Origin: Candidatus Melainabacteria bacterium
GTDB lineage: Bacteria; Cyanobacteriota; Vampirovibrionia; Obscuribacterales; Obscuribacteraceae
Length of the DNA stretch: 64,000 bases
Reading direction: 5' to 3'
NCBI GenBank assembly: GCA_013288645.1
Contig: JABDBL010000003.1
Span: forward strand, 62,001 to 126,000
The translations under genes and the position numbers were made by a program. The notes under the pieces were generated by a model, which saw only the letters and a list, made by a program, of their open reading frames with translations, did no database searches and had not been told where the DNA came from. This document shows, piece after piece, positions 47,409 through 57,974 of the stretch; the stretch's first letter is position 1; each line of letters opens with the position of its first letter.

Positions 47409-47447
47409 GTTGGCGGTTCAGCTGGTGGTATCTATTTTGTCTTGGTA

Positions 47448-48398
47448 TCATTTATGGTGCGGCAGAAAGACTATCAATTCATTATTGGAAAGCCAATATA
47501 AATATGCCAGCATGCCTGCTAAGCTAAAGTAAGCTATAGCAATTAAAATACGCTGTTCGAGGGTAGCTGGTTTTTGATCAGACAGTGTGGTTACAGTGTT
47601 TAGCGGTTTGGGGGTAAGAATGGACCCAGTAAGTGCTAAGGCTGGATCAGAAGCCTTTGGCGATGTGTCAAAAGGTCCTGAGGGGGACTTTTCAACTTCG
47701 TATCCATATCTATCAGCTAGGCTTTTTTGCTCAGCTCGGATGGACCGTTCTCTGGAAAGCTGACCGAATAATGACACAACTGAGATAACTGAGATGATCA
47801 ACAAAAGAATTGAGTGAAAGAGATATGTTAAGACAAATAACAGGGCTGTGCCAGGAATTAGAAGCCATTTATAAACGGCTTGAATAATGAAACCACCGTC
47901 AAAAGGTTTTGCTGGGACAAGTTGAAAAAGATTGAGAAAAAAGCCCGTGCTGCCTGCTGCCATAAGCCAGGCATTGGAATAATTGACGCCAAACCAAAAA
48001 AGAGCCCCACTGGTTAATCCGCCAATCAGAGGTCCGGCAAGAGCTACCCAAGCGTGAGTAGCTTCATCAGCAGGTAATTTTGTCATAGCAACGTAAGCGC
48101 CAATACCTGGGATGAAGACAGGTGCCTTTGGCTCCAATCCCAGAGCTTTCATCCAGACCCAATGACCCATTTCATGGGTCAACAATAAGATAAAAACGGC
48201 TATGGCGTATGGCAAACCGAAGAGCATTGCATAGACGCCAATAGTAATTAGAGGGCTTATTACCCAGCCCATCTTGATTAAGGCCACGGCTTTCCAAGCT
48301 GCGAGTAAATAGGCTTTTCCTTTAAGCAAAATTATGCCTAAAACACCCAGACTACCCAAAAGAGTTTTTTTGTTTGATTTATCTTTGTTTAAAGCCAT
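47448..48398 (-). CDS. M50-family (site-2 protease-like) membrane metalloprotease
   Basis: LLTHEMGHWVWMKALGLEPKAPVFIPGIGAYVAM; LFQLVPAKPFDGG. Confidence 0.87.
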   Translation of the reverse strand: MALNKDKSNKKTLLGSLGVLGIILLKGKAYLLAAWKAVALIKMGWVISPLITIGVYAMLFGLPYAIAVFILLLTHEMGHWVWMKALGLEPKAPVFIPGIGAYVAMTKLPADEATHAWVALAGPLIGGLTSGALFWFGVNYSNAWLMAAGSTGFFLNLFQLVPAKPFDGGFIIQAVYKWLLIPGTALLFVLTYLFHSILLLIISVISVVSLFGQLSRERSIRAEQKSLADRYGYEVEKSPSGPFDTSPKASDPALALTGSILTPKPLNTVTTLSDQKPATLEQRILIAIAYFSLAGMLAYLYWLSNNELIVFLPHHK

Positions 48399-48422
48399 TG
48401 TTTTGTCGTTTAGAATAAGGCA

Positions 48423-49241
48423 ATGACGTTTTCATTTCCCCGTAAATCTTTAGCTAAGATTCACTTATCTCCTTGGTCCTTTATAGAGGAGCAATTTGGT
48501 AGTGGGGTGGAGCTTATCGGGCAGTGCATCATACTATTCTGCCAGACTCTTTACTACATAGCAAGAGCAGAAATAGACTGGCGCGAAGTATTTAGGCAAT
48601 GTTATATGATTGGCGTTAAATCTTTTGTGGTTGTCAGTGTGACTGCATTATTTGTCGGCTTTGCCATGTCATTGCAAATAGCGCGCGAACTGGTTCTTTT
48701 TGGTGCTGATACCGCTATTGGTGGCGTTGTTTCATTGGCATTGGTAAGAGAGATTGGACCGATTACAGCTGGTGTAATTGTAGCAGGTAGAGTAGGCTCG
48801 GCTATTTCTGCAGAATTAACTACCATGATGATCACTGAACAAATTGATGCTCTCAAAATAATGAGAATTGACCCGGTACAATTTCTGGTAGTGCCTAGAT
48901 ACTTGGCTGGATTTCTTATGATGCCAATATTGTCTATTTATGCCATGTTTATCGGTTTATTGGCAGGCATAATGATTGCCCACAGTGCAGCCAATGTTCC
49001 CCCAGCAACATTTTTAGATTCGGTTAAGCAGACTATCTTAGATCGCGATTTCTTTGTACATTTTCTAAAGGCTGTTTTGAATGCCACGATTGTAATTATT
49101 TTTTCTTGCGCTATTGGTCTGCATACACGGGGCGGGGCGGAAGATGTTGGACTTGCTACCACCCGTTCTATTGTTTGGACAATGACTGTAATTTTTATTG
49201 TTAACTATATTGTTACTTCACTCACATACGCACCAAGATGA
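48423..49241 (+). CDS. mlaE: MlaE-family ABC permease
   Basis: LVREIGPITAGVIVAGRVGSAISAELTTMMITEQIDALKIMRIDPVQFLVVPRYLAG. Confidence 0.96.
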   Translation: MTFSFPRKSLAKIHLSPWSFIEEQFGSGVELIGQCIILFCQTLYYIARAEIDWREVFRQCYMIGVKSFVVVSVTALFVGFAMSLQIARELVLFGADTAIGGVVSLALVREIGPITAGVIVAGRVGSAISAELTTMMITEQIDALKIMRIDPVQFLVVPRYLAGFLMMPILSIYAMFIGLLAGIMIAHSAANVPPATFLDSVKQTILDRDFFVHFLKAVLNATIVIIFSCAIGLHTRGGAEDVGLATTRSIVWTMTVIFIVNYIVTSLTYAPR

Positions 49242-49999
49242 TAAGACGACGGAAACCCATTAGTCCTGAGCGCAGAGCTGAAGCTGGCGAGCTTATGATA
49301 GAGGTGAAAAATCTCTCTAAGCGCTTTGATGACCGGCCTGTCCTAGACGGCTTGAGCTTTACAGTTAATGCCGGCGAAACACTAGGCATTATTGGACCCT
49401 CTGGTTGCGGCAAATCAACAATATTGAAATTAATATCCGGTTTAATTGTTCCGGATTCCGGTGAAATTATCGTTCACAGCAAAGAACTGGGATTGGTCTT
49501 TCAAGGATCTGCTTTGTTAAATTCATTGACTGTAAGAGAGAATATGTCCTTAGCTTTAAGGTCGAAAAGACTGGGGCGTAAAGAAGAAGAAAAAATAATT
49601 GCTGACAAACTCAAGCTTGTGGGCTTGGGTGATTATATGTATGCTTTTCCTACGCAATTATCAGGTGGTCAACAAAAGCGAACCGGCTTTGCTAGGGCAA
49701 TAGCCAACGATCCAAAGGTAGTTCTTTACGATGAGCCGACAACAGGATTAGATCCTGTGATGTCAACAGTGATAGAAGATTATATTATTGAAATGGCTGA
49801 CGAACTTAACCCGGCGTCAATTGTGGTAACACACCAGTTCTCTACGTGGCAACGTACTGCTGATCGCATTATTTTGTTACACGCAGGACAAATCCAGTGG
49901 CAGGGGACCCCAGAGGAAGCATTAGTTTCAGATAATCCGTATATGAAGCAATTTGCTCACGCTACTCGTGAAGGTCCGATGCTTATAGGTGAAATTTGA
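49238..49999 (+). CDS. mlaF: MlaF-type ABC transporter ATPase
   Basis: GIIGPSGCGKSTILKLISG; LSGGQQKRTGFARAIANDPKVVLYDEPTTGLDP; ATGA overlap with mlaE. Confidence 0.96.
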   Translation: MIRRRKPISPERRAEAGELMIEVKNLSKRFDDRPVLDGLSFTVNAGETLGIIGPSGCGKSTILKLISGLIVPDSGEIIVHSKELGLVFQGSALLNSLTVRENMSLALRSKRLGRKEEEKIIADKLKLVGLGDYMYAFPTQLSGGQQKRTGFARAIANDPKVVLYDEPTTGLDPVMSTVIEDYIIEMADELNPASIVVTHQFSTWQRTADRIILLHAGQIQWQGTPEEALVSDNPYMKQFAHATREGPMLIGEI

Positions 50000-50029
50000 T
50001 CCCAAAAATAGATAAGAGGTTATTAAAAG

Positions 50030-51295
50030 TTGGAAGCAGCGAGTAAACCGAATATACCAAATTATGAATATAGAGTAGGACTATTCGTTGTCATTGCTCT
50101 TATATTACTTTGTTGGGGTTGGTCCTGGCTAAAGGGTTTCTCTTTCCATCAACCACAGCAATTTAAAGTGCAATTTCACGATATTGCTGGATTGACAAAA
50201 AACGCGCCAGTGCAAGTTAATGGTGTGCGAGTCGGTACGGTAGAGAAAATTGAATTAAGTGGAGAAGGGCAAGTACTTTGTTCGTTAGCCATTCCAGTAG
50301 AAAACACAACCATTCCCCAGGGTTCAACAGTGACAATTCAAACTTTAGGCCTGGTCGGAGCAAAATATATAGAAATTTCTTTGCCTAAATTTAAGGCTGA
50401 CGAGCCTGCTCCACCTCCTATAGAGACGGATGCGATAATAGTTGGACAAGATCCAGTGAGAGTAGAATTGCACATGAATCGCATTGCGACAAATTTTAGT
50501 CGACTAAGTGATTGCTTTGGGGATGCAGAAGCTAATGACAGCATTACTAAAGCTGTACGTGAGGCTGGTCCTGCTATGAGCAATATCAAAGATGCAGCAT
50601 TTAAATTTAGAAATAATATGGATCGTTTATCGGAGGCTACAACCGACATTCGACAAGGGGCTGTTAGTGCTCGTGGATTTTTCAATCAAGGTCAATCAAC
50701 TATGGGACGCTTTTCTGAAGCTGCGAAAGAATGGCAATCGACTGGACATAAGATCAATCATTTAATTGACGAACCGACCTTTAATTCGAGTGTCAAACAA
50801 ACAGTGCAAATGGCCAAGGAAACTGCCTCTAAAATACAAGAAGCTATACACGAATTGAATGGGACGCTTGCCGATAAAGAAATGCGTGGCGATATTATAG
50901 CTATGCTAGGCAAGCTTACTGATTCTACAGAAAATATCAATAAGTCAATGCAGGTGGTCAGACAATTAGCAGATGATAAGGGTTTGCGAAGCGACCTCAA
51001 AGAGGCAATGACAAACGCCAAAGAGGCAATGAGCAAAGCAAATGAAGTCTTGTCCAATCCTAATTTGGTCACTGATGCGCGCGAGACGATGGCTCAACTT
51101 AGAACAGCGTCGGCAAAAGTGAGCAAGATGGCACAAACGATTGATAAACTACTTTCCAAAAAGCACCCTCTGATGAGAATGCTTTTCTCCAGTGCTTTTG
51201 ATGGTTCTGAAAAAACAAAAGTCGAAACGACTGTAGATAGTGTGGATGCACCACAGAATACGGAAGCGGTTCAAATGCATGGTGAAATAAAATAA
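50030..51295 (+). CDS. mlaD: MlaD/MCE-domain substrate-binding protein
   Basis: TTG start; one TM; QFKVQFHDIAGLTKNAPVQVNGVRVGTVEKIEL...IPQGSTVTIQTLGLVGAKYIEI. Confidence 0.92.
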   Translation: MEAASKPNIPNYEYRVGLFVVIALILLCWGWSWLKGFSFHQPQQFKVQFHDIAGLTKNAPVQVNGVRVGTVEKIELSGEGQVLCSLAIPVENTTIPQGSTVTIQTLGLVGAKYIEISLPKFKADEPAPPPIETDAIIVGQDPVRVELHMNRIATNFSRLSDCFGDAEANDSITKAVREAGPAMSNIKDAAFKFRNNMDRLSEATTDIRQGAVSARGFFNQGQSTMGRFSEAAKEWQSTGHKINHLIDEPTFNSSVKQTVQMAKETASKIQEAIHELNGTLADKEMRGDIIAMLGKLTDSTENINKSMQVVRQLADDKGLRSDLKEAMTNAKEAMSKANEVLSNPNLVTDARETMAQLRTASAKVSKMAQTIDKLLSKKHPLMRMLFSSAFDGSEKTKVETTVDSVDAPQNTEAVQMHGEIK

Positions 51296-51346
51296 GTAAC
51301 TCAAGAAATAATAGACAATATTGCATAAAGGAATTGATAGACTAAT

Positions 51347-52792
51347 ATGACTGAATACGAACCAGTAATTGGGCTTGAAGTACACGCTCATCTAAAAACT
51401 AAATCCAAAGCCTTTTGTGGCTGTCCCACTAGTTTTGGTGCCGAACCTAATACACAAGTATGTCCTGTTTGTCTTGGAATGCCAGGGGTTTTGCCTGTTG
51501 TAAACAAATCAATGGTAGCCTTTGCTATAAAAGTAGGATTGGCATTAGATTGCACCATCAGTAATACTACTAAATTTGACAGAAAGAATTACTTTTATCC
51601 AGATTTACCCAAAGGTTACCAAATTTCTCAATATGATGAACCTATTTGTAAGGCTGGACATATAACAATCAAGAACAAAAAAATCCGCGTTCATCGAGCG
51701 CATATGGAAGAAGATGCTGGTAAACTTGTGCATGCTGGTGCAGCGGGCTTGCATGGTTCGGACTATAGTCTTGTTGACTATAATCGCGGTGGTGTGCCGC
51801 TGTTAGAAATTGTTAGTGAACCTGATATAACCAGTCCAGAAGAAGCAAGGCTTTATTTGACAGAGCTACGTAATATTTTGCGATACATAGATGTTTGCGA
51901 TGGCAATTTAGAAGAAGGCAGTTTTCGCTGTGACGCTAATGTTTCTATACGTCCAGTTGGTACTAAAGAACTGGGCACACGCACAGAAATTAAAAATTTA
52001 AATAGTTTTAGAGCAGTGCAACGGGCGATCCAATATGAGATTGAGCGCCAAACCACTCTAGTAGAAAGCGGAGAAAAGGTAGTTCAACAAACAAGACTAT
52101 GGAATGATGGTGACGGGAAGACCCATCCTATGCGCTCAAAAGAAGAGGCGCATGATTATCGATATTTCCCAGAACCAGATCTGGTGCCATTAGTCATAGA
52201 TAAGGTTTGGATAGAAGAATTAGTTAAACAAATGCCTGAGTTGCCTGAAGCAAGGCGTCGACGTTATGTAACTGAATTAAAATTAGCGCCTGATGATGCC
52301 TATGTTTTAGTGGAATCTAAGGAAATGAGCGACTTTTTTGACCGGGCAATTAAATTGGGCGCATCAGCTAAAGAAACAGCCAATTGGTTAATTGGTCCAA
52401 CGCAAGCTTATTTAAAGGAACAAAAGTTAGGATTTGACGAGCTGCCACTAACGCCAGAAAATGTACGTGATTTGGCAACAGCAGTGTCTAGAGGCACAAT
52501 TAGCAATACTGCAGCTAAACAAGTGTTGAGCGAGTTGTTAGCTAAAAAATCAGATGTTGCAGCTTTAATAGAAAAGCTGGGCTTAACACAAGTCAGCGAT
52601 GAAGGCGATTTGCGCAAAGCGGTATCAGAAGTGTTAGCGGCTAATCCCAGCCAAGTAGCAGAATTTCATCAAGGACGAACAAAAGTAAGACAGTTTTTCT
52701 TTGGCGAAATAATGAAAGGAACAAAAGGCAAAGCCAATCCGCAAGTTGTAAATAAGCTATTAGATGAAATCTTGGCTACAGCCAAGATTTAA
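51347..52792 (+). CDS. gatB: Asp/Glu-tRNA amidotransferase subunit B
   Basis: YEPVIGLEVHAHLKTKSKAFCGCPTSFG...CLGMPGVLPVVN; YRYFPEPDLVPL; PQVVNKLLDEIL. Confidence 0.98.
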   Translation: MTEYEPVIGLEVHAHLKTKSKAFCGCPTSFGAEPNTQVCPVCLGMPGVLPVVNKSMVAFAIKVGLALDCTISNTTKFDRKNYFYPDLPKGYQISQYDEPICKAGHITIKNKKIRVHRAHMEEDAGKLVHAGAAGLHGSDYSLVDYNRGGVPLLEIVSEPDITSPEEARLYLTELRNILRYIDVCDGNLEEGSFRCDANVSIRPVGTKELGTRTEIKNLNSFRAVQRAIQYEIERQTTLVESGEKVVQQTRLWNDGDGKTHPMRSKEEAHDYRYFPEPDLVPLVIDKVWIEELVKQMPELPEARRRRYVTELKLAPDDAYVLVESKEMSDFFDRAIKLGASAKETANWLIGPTQAYLKEQKLGFDELPLTPENVRDLATAVSRGTISNTAAKQVLSELLAKKSDVAALIEKLGLTQVSDEGDLRKAVSEVLAANPSQVAEFHQGRTKVRQFFFGEIMKGTKGKANPQVVNKLLDEILATAKI

Positions 52793-52842
52793 ACATCACC
52801 TTTAACTGGTCCCATATCGACTAGAGATAGTAGATCCGCAAA

Positions 52843-52870
52843 CAAAGGGGACGCCCATGCGCCCCCTTTG
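52843..52870. terminator. Stem-loop downstream of gatB
   Basis: caaaggggacgc-ccat-gcgccccctttg; no T tract. Confidence 0.5.
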
Positions 52871-53155
52871 GGCAAAACCGATCATCGCCCTTAAGTGGTA
52901 TTTTTGGTTTATTAGCGATCATGTCTGATAATCAACTGTTATTTCATTGTCTTTTTATTTTACTGGAAAGGATCTACTTTATTGGTTTTGGTTCAGCTCC
53001 TTCTTGGTATAGGATTAATGGTGTGGGCGAAAAGCTATAAATTGCTTGTTCAAATTTTTAAATAAATCAGACTTGCGACAGCGGCTCTTATCCATTTTGA
53101 TAGACCGAGTATCATTTGTAGAAAAATAGTATTAAGTATAGAAGGTGATAAGTAT

Positions 53156-54094
53156 ATGAAAATTAGAATAAGCCTGTTGGTGGCATGCCTGGCTATTGTG
53201 GGAATCGCAAGACCAATAGATGCTGAAATAATTAAAGATGCTTTGCCCTCTCAAGACTTAACAAAAGCGAAAAGCTTAGAGACAATTCTGCGTGATTCTG
53301 GACTATGTAAGCAATATCCTATTGCAATAAAAATTTTAAATGACAATACGGCCGAAATCGCAACCTATGCAGACAGACGACTTTCAGACGGAGAGACCAA
53401 ACTCTTAGCTCTCAATATAGCCAAGGTCATTTCGACTAATATCAATAAAATTGTGGAAGTAAAAGTGAGACTTTGTGATCCAGCCAGCATTAAGTATTGG
53501 AGGGACATAGTGCTAAGTGCAGCACAAATAGAAGGTGGTTTAAAATCTGGACCAGAACAAGAGGAAACCCTTAACTCTATCAAAATAGTGAATAATATGG
53601 GACTTATAGATAGTCCTAACTTAGAACCTAAGATTGGAGTGTATAAGCGTATTCTTAAGCTTAAGGCTGCAGGAGTTGATGTGCGTCCTTACCTTAAAAA
53701 GCTTGCAGGGATAGAAACGGCAGATAAAAAGAAAAAGAAGATTGCTACTCAATTGACTGAATTAAATGCCTCCCTTTCAGAGGTTGATGCAACATTCAAC
53801 AAGCCGATTTCGAGTCGCGTCAATGGCAATGACTTAGAAAGTACATTAAGGCAATCCTGGCAAGACGCATGTAACAGCGCGAACACCGCTCTGAAAGCAG
53901 TGGAAGAGGCAGAGCAAGAGCAAAATAATTTAACGTCACCATCAGTCTATGATAACGATGCTCAGGCACGTTATCAGAATGACTACGAAGGACGGCAACG
54001 GAAAATCGATGCGGCGCTAGCAGCTTGGCAGGAAGCTTGTCGATACCGTGAACTTACCCATGACCAGCTTAAGCAAGCTACGGAACACTATTGA
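53156..54094 (+). CDS. Exported hypothetical protein
   Basis: Signal peptide MKIRISLLVACLAIVGIARPIDA; helix-rich charged C-terminus. Confidence 0.7.
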   Translation: MKIRISLLVACLAIVGIARPIDAEIIKDALPSQDLTKAKSLETILRDSGLCKQYPIAIKILNDNTAEIATYADRRLSDGETKLLALNIAKVISTNINKIVEVKVRLCDPASIKYWRDIVLSAAQIEGGLKSGPEQEETLNSIKIVNNMGLIDSPNLEPKIGVYKRILKLKAAGVDVRPYLKKLAGIETADKKKKKIATQLTELNASLSEVDATFNKPISSRVNGNDLESTLRQSWQDACNSANTALKAVEEAEQEQNNLTSPSVYDNDAQARYQNDYEGRQRKIDAALAAWQEACRYRELTHDQLKQATEHY

Positions 54095-54118
54095 CCTGTT
54101 GTATTGAAATCTGAATGG

Positions 54119-54817
54119 TCAGTCTAAATATTTATGCAAGAAGGCGGCGCTGCGGGAATAAGCTAACATGGATGCCTGGCGGTTATATGTGCTTCTTTGA
54201 TCGCAATTGAAACCGTGATCAGCTTCATAAGTATGAATGGTGACATTGGATTTGTTAGCTAGAGCATTACGAATTTTTTCTACTGCTGCAGGAGTGATGT
54301 GTTTATCTAATGCGCCGAAATGCATTAATAGCGGGCGATTTAAACTTTTTGCTTCATCTAAAGCTTGGTCTATGCCTCCGCCATAGTAACTTACGGATGC
54401 ATCGACTAAACCTCGACATGCTAAATAATATGCAATGTATCCGCCTCGACAAAAACCAACTGCGCCTGTTTTGCCCGAAACGGATGGTAAATGATGAAGT
54501 GTATCAATAGCATCTTTTAGATCTGTCATGGACTGATCAATGTCTAATTTACTGGCGAGGGCTATCCCTTTAGCCATATCTTTTTCACCATAACCAAGTT
54601 CTACACCAGGCTCAGTGCGCCAAAAAAGATCAGGTGCTAAAACTACGAAACCTTCTTGGGCATATAATTCGGCAACATCTCTGATATGGCTATTAACACC
54701 AAAAATTTCCTGAACAAGGATCAATCCGGGACCCTCTTTGTCTTGAGGAGGCTTAGATAAATAACCCGAAAACTCTTTATTGTCCTTTGTCTTGATTTTT
54801 ATATATTCGCCTGGCAT
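54119..54817 (-). CDS. Dienelactone hydrolase-family protein
   Basis: GPGLILVQEIFGVNSHIRDVAELYAQEGFVVLAPDLFWR; GAVGFCRGGYIAY; YEADHGFNCD. Confidence 0.94.
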   Translation of the reverse strand: MPGEYIKIKTKDNKEFSGYLSKPPQDKEGPGLILVQEIFGVNSHIRDVAELYAQEGFVVLAPDLFWRTEPGVELGYGEKDMAKGIALASKLDIDQSMTDLKDAIDTLHHLPSVSGKTGAVGFCRGGYIAYYLACRGLVDASVSYYGGGIDQALDEAKSLNRPLLMHFGALDKHITPAAVEKIRNALANKSNVTIHTYEADHGFNCDQRSTYNRQASMLAYSRSAAFLHKYLD

Positions 54818-54900
54818 GTTAAAACTCCATGAATTGACTGGACGTAATAGAATACTGATTATCCTTATTAGCGGTTAAAGAGCTTGCACTTGGTGTCTGA

Positions 54901-55572
54901 TTGTTAAGGTTGAAGTCTCCAATATCTATCGTTTTAGCAATGCTACTGGCAGTTTCTATGCCATGTGCTTCTGCTAATAATTTCCATGGTTATTTTTGTC
55001 CGGTTATAGAAATATCTCCTATGCATGACGATGTTATTTACACGCCAGCTGGTTTGGGAGTTGTTACGTCAAAAGCTGGTTTCCGTATTCATCCAGTTAC
55101 TGGTAGAGGCGATTTTCACAGCGGTGTTGATTTAGCGGCTAATTTGAACGATCGCGTATATTGCTTATTGGACGGCATAGTAACGAAAGTAGGTTGGCGC
55201 GGTGCTTTGGGAGTGGCGGTGGAGGTTTATCATCCTTATCCAAATATACGTACTATTTGTGGACACTTGAATGCGTATTCAGTTTTGCCGGGACAATGGG
55301 TGAAGCGCGGACAAGTGTTGGGTTTTGCTGGCACGACAGGCAGATCGACAGGTGTGCATGTGCATTATACGATTATAAAAGAGGACACAAAAGAGTATAT
55401 CGAGCCTATGTCGTTTTTAGTGGCGGTGCCAAAATATGTCGGTGCCTTAAGAACCGCTCGGGCAAGATCTATGCAAAGCGAGAATATAAAAAAACATAAG
55501 GAAAAAGCGGCTGAGGATAAGTTAGTAGATGAAAATCTGCCTGCTGAAAATGGTGAAGTAAAATCGCCCTAA
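54901..55572 (+). CDS. M23-family peptidase (exported)
   Basis: GRGDFHSGVDLAANLNDRVYCLLDGIVTKVGW...TTGRSTGVHVHYTI (HxxxD and HxH). Confidence 0.87.
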   Translation: MLRLKSPISIVLAMLLAVSMPCASANNFHGYFCPVIEISPMHDDVIYTPAGLGVVTSKAGFRIHPVTGRGDFHSGVDLAANLNDRVYCLLDGIVTKVGWRGALGVAVEVYHPYPNIRTICGHLNAYSVLPGQWVKRGQVLGFAGTTGRSTGVHVHYTIIKEDTKEYIEPMSFLVAVPKYVGALRTARARSMQSENIKKHKEKAAEDKLVDENLPAENGEVKSP

Positions 55573-55673
55573 TTTAAGCGTTGTGGTAGCGCTTAATACT
55601 TCAGCTCCTCGACAAGTTTCAATATTTGCTTTTTGACATCTGTATTTGCCGAAACTCATTTTAGGCAAAAAAG

Positions 55674-55707
55674 AGAGAATTGCGAACCAGGAGTGTCGCA
55701 ATTCTCT
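55674..55707 (-). terminator. Intrinsic terminator for the WG-repeat gene
   Basis: Perfect 12-bp stem agagaattgcga/tcgcaattctct; on the minus strand followed by cttttttgcc. Confidence 0.8.
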
Positions 55708-55830
55708 AATACTTCTATTCCTTACTGCTGTGTATATACCCGGGGAAGTTGCTTTCTAGCGCATATTGCCAGGTAGAAAGATTAAATTTTATTAGCAGCT
55801 TGCCGAAGCTAGTCTGGTGTTTGGTCAAAG

Positions 55831-57003
55831 TTATTCTACAGCCACTCTAACGCCAGCAAACCCATCTGAAAAAGGACGTGCATTTTCAAATTGCAAATTG
55901 ATTACAACTTTTCCGTCTTTGTCGATATAGCCTTTTTTCAGCCCTGATCTTACACACGCTAAGCCGTCTGAGAACGATTCGACGGAATCATAAATGGGAT
56001 CAACGACAGTTTTTCCCTCTTCATTGACAAAACCCCAGCTGCTGTGACGTTCAAGCATTGCCATCCCTTCAACAAAGTTTTGTCGGGTATGAAGCTGGTC
56101 AACAAAAGTTACAATGCCATTTTTGTCAACCAAAGCATTCTTTACTCCGCTTTTAGGAATTGCCACTTCTACGTCCGCCAGACTATTTTTAAAGGAATAT
56201 GCCTTTAAAAATGCCGGTTTTATAATCATATTGCCTAGGTCGTCTATGAATCCCCAAGTATCTTTGACTTCTACTGGAGCTAAGTCTTCAGAAAAGTCAC
56301 CAACATCAGTATATGTGGGCTTGATGAGCATCGTGTTGCGCTCATCTATAAATCCCCAAGTTTGATCAGGCTTCACGGCAGCCTTGTGTTCTGAAAAAGG
56401 ATGTACTTCTACGTACTGAGTATTAACTACCATAAGATTATCTTTCCGGATAAAGCCCCAGTGATCACCCATAAGGACTGCGGCAAAACCGTTAACGAAT
56501 TTAGTTACATTGTCATAATGAGGCTTTATGACAATGTTGCCCTTTTTGTCGATGAAGCCCCAAAGCCTGTCTTTTTTTACGCCAGCTAAGCCTTCGGAGA
56601 AAGGCCGAACGTCTTCAAACTGTGGTTTGATAATTATGGTACCGGTTTTATCAATGAACCCCCAAGAGAACGTTTTAATTTTTTCTTCACCAGTGCCTAC
56701 CGCTGGAGAATTTCCCGGATTAGTAGTTTGTCCTGTGCTTGTTGTAGTCGAAGACTGGTTATTTGCTGAGGTGCCAGGAGCAGTGGCATTCGGAGCTATC
56801 GGCTGGCTACTACTGCCAGAAGCGGAAACAGGAGCTGTTGTTGGTGTATTTTGAGTTGCGCTGCCAGAGGTGGAAACAGGGGGAGGCGCTTGCGTAGTCG
56901 GAGCGCTGTTTGGCGCTTTTGTGCCACCACATCCGGTGAGCATCAAAATAAGAGAAAGTGTAGATAGTAAAGAGGAAAAACGTTTCGTGCTAAGAGTATC
57001 CAT
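55831..57003 (-). CDS. WG-repeat lipoprotein
   Basis: Lipobox LMLTGCGG; about 7-8 WGFIDKxGxIxIKPxF repeats; Thr/Ser/Pro-rich linker. Confidence 0.9.
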   Translation of the reverse strand: MDTLSTKRFSSLLSTLSLILMLTGCGGTKAPNSAPTTQAPPPVSTSGSATQNTPTTAPVSASGSSSQPIAPNATAPGTSANNQSSTTTSTGQTTNPGNSPAVGTGEEKIKTFSWGFIDKTGTIIIKPQFEDVRPFSEGLAGVKKDRLWGFIDKKGNIVIKPHYDNVTKFVNGFAAVLMGDHWGFIRKDNLMVVNTQYVEVHPFSEHKAAVKPDQTWGFIDERNTMLIKPTYTDVGDFSEDLAPVEVKDTWGFIDDLGNMIIKPAFLKAYSFKNSLADVEVAIPKSGVKNALVDKNGIVTFVDQLHTRQNFVEGMAMLERHSSWGFVNEEGKTVVDPIYDSVESFSDGLACVRSGLKKGYIDKDGKVVINLQFENARPFSDGFAGVRVAVE

Positions 57004-57080
57004 AAAAAATGCCTAATTAAATTTACGAACATAGTTAGTTTAACCGATAGAACCGATACTAAAATAGTATTATTTTCAGT

Positions 57081-57905
57081 CTACCTATTTTTTATTAAAT
57101 CAATTGTATTAGTAAAGGCACTTTTAAGTTCTCTCACGCGTTCTGCATCAACGGGATTGTCTATTACACCTTGACGTTTCAGAGAGCTACCAACAATTGC
57201 CCCATCAGCGACATTAAGGATTTGAACTATATTGTTTTTATCAACGCCGCTGCCAGCAAATATTGGGCATTCAGGCAATAGAGTACGCACAGAATTTAAA
57301 TCCTCTAATAGCGGTGGGTCGCCTGTGCTATGCCCGCTAATGATTAAAGCATCAGCCAAGGCCCGAGTTTTTGTGTCGTGCGCAATACGTCCTATGTCAT
57401 TGCTAAATGCTAAAGGGCTAGCATGTTTAACTAAAATGTCGGCAAAGATTTTGATAGATTTATTTGCTCCCAGATGCTGACGATATAAAAGCAGCTCGTG
57501 TGCAATGCCTTCTATTAGCCCTTGATCCGTAACCATAGCGCCGGTCAGAACATTCACTCTAATAAAATGAGCTTGCGTAGCTAAGGCGATTGCTAAGCTT
57601 GATAAACCATCATTACGTAAACAATTTATGCCAATTGGTTTATTAGTAAGAGCCATAACACGGCTAACGGCAAGGGTAAAACTACTTATAGTGGCTGGGT
57701 CAAGGCGCCCCTTGGTAAAAGGCGCATCAAAAAGATTTTCTATTATAATTCCGTCAATGCCACCGGTGGATAGAGCTATAGCTTCTTGTTCTGCACGTTC
57801 ATAGATAGGACTTAATTGCCCATCCCAGCGTACTGAGCCGGGTAAAGGGAGCAGGTGAATAACGCCAATAAGAGGCTTGTCAGTACCAAATAAATTTTTG
57901 AGCAT
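57081..57905 (-). CDS. BtpA-family protein
   Basis: LIGVIHLLPLPGSVRWDGQLSPIYERAEQEAIALSTGGIDGIIIENLFDAPF; IFAGSGVDKNNIVQIL. Confidence 0.88.
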   Translation of the reverse strand: MLKNLFGTDKPLIGVIHLLPLPGSVRWDGQLSPIYERAEQEAIALSTGGIDGIIIENLFDAPFTKGRLDPATISSFTLAVSRVMALTNKPIGINCLRNDGLSSLAIALATQAHFIRVNVLTGAMVTDQGLIEGIAHELLLYRQHLGANKSIKIFADILVKHASPLAFSNDIGRIAHDTKTRALADALIISGHSTGDPPLLEDLNSVRTLLPECPIFAGSGVDKNNIVQILNVADGAIVGSSLKRQGVIDNPVDAERVRELKSAFTNTIDLIKNR

Positions 57906-57974
57906 ATTGTGCTGCTGTTTACATGTCCTTATGTATTATCTCTTAGCGCTGACCGAAGTATAAAATTTTACTCT

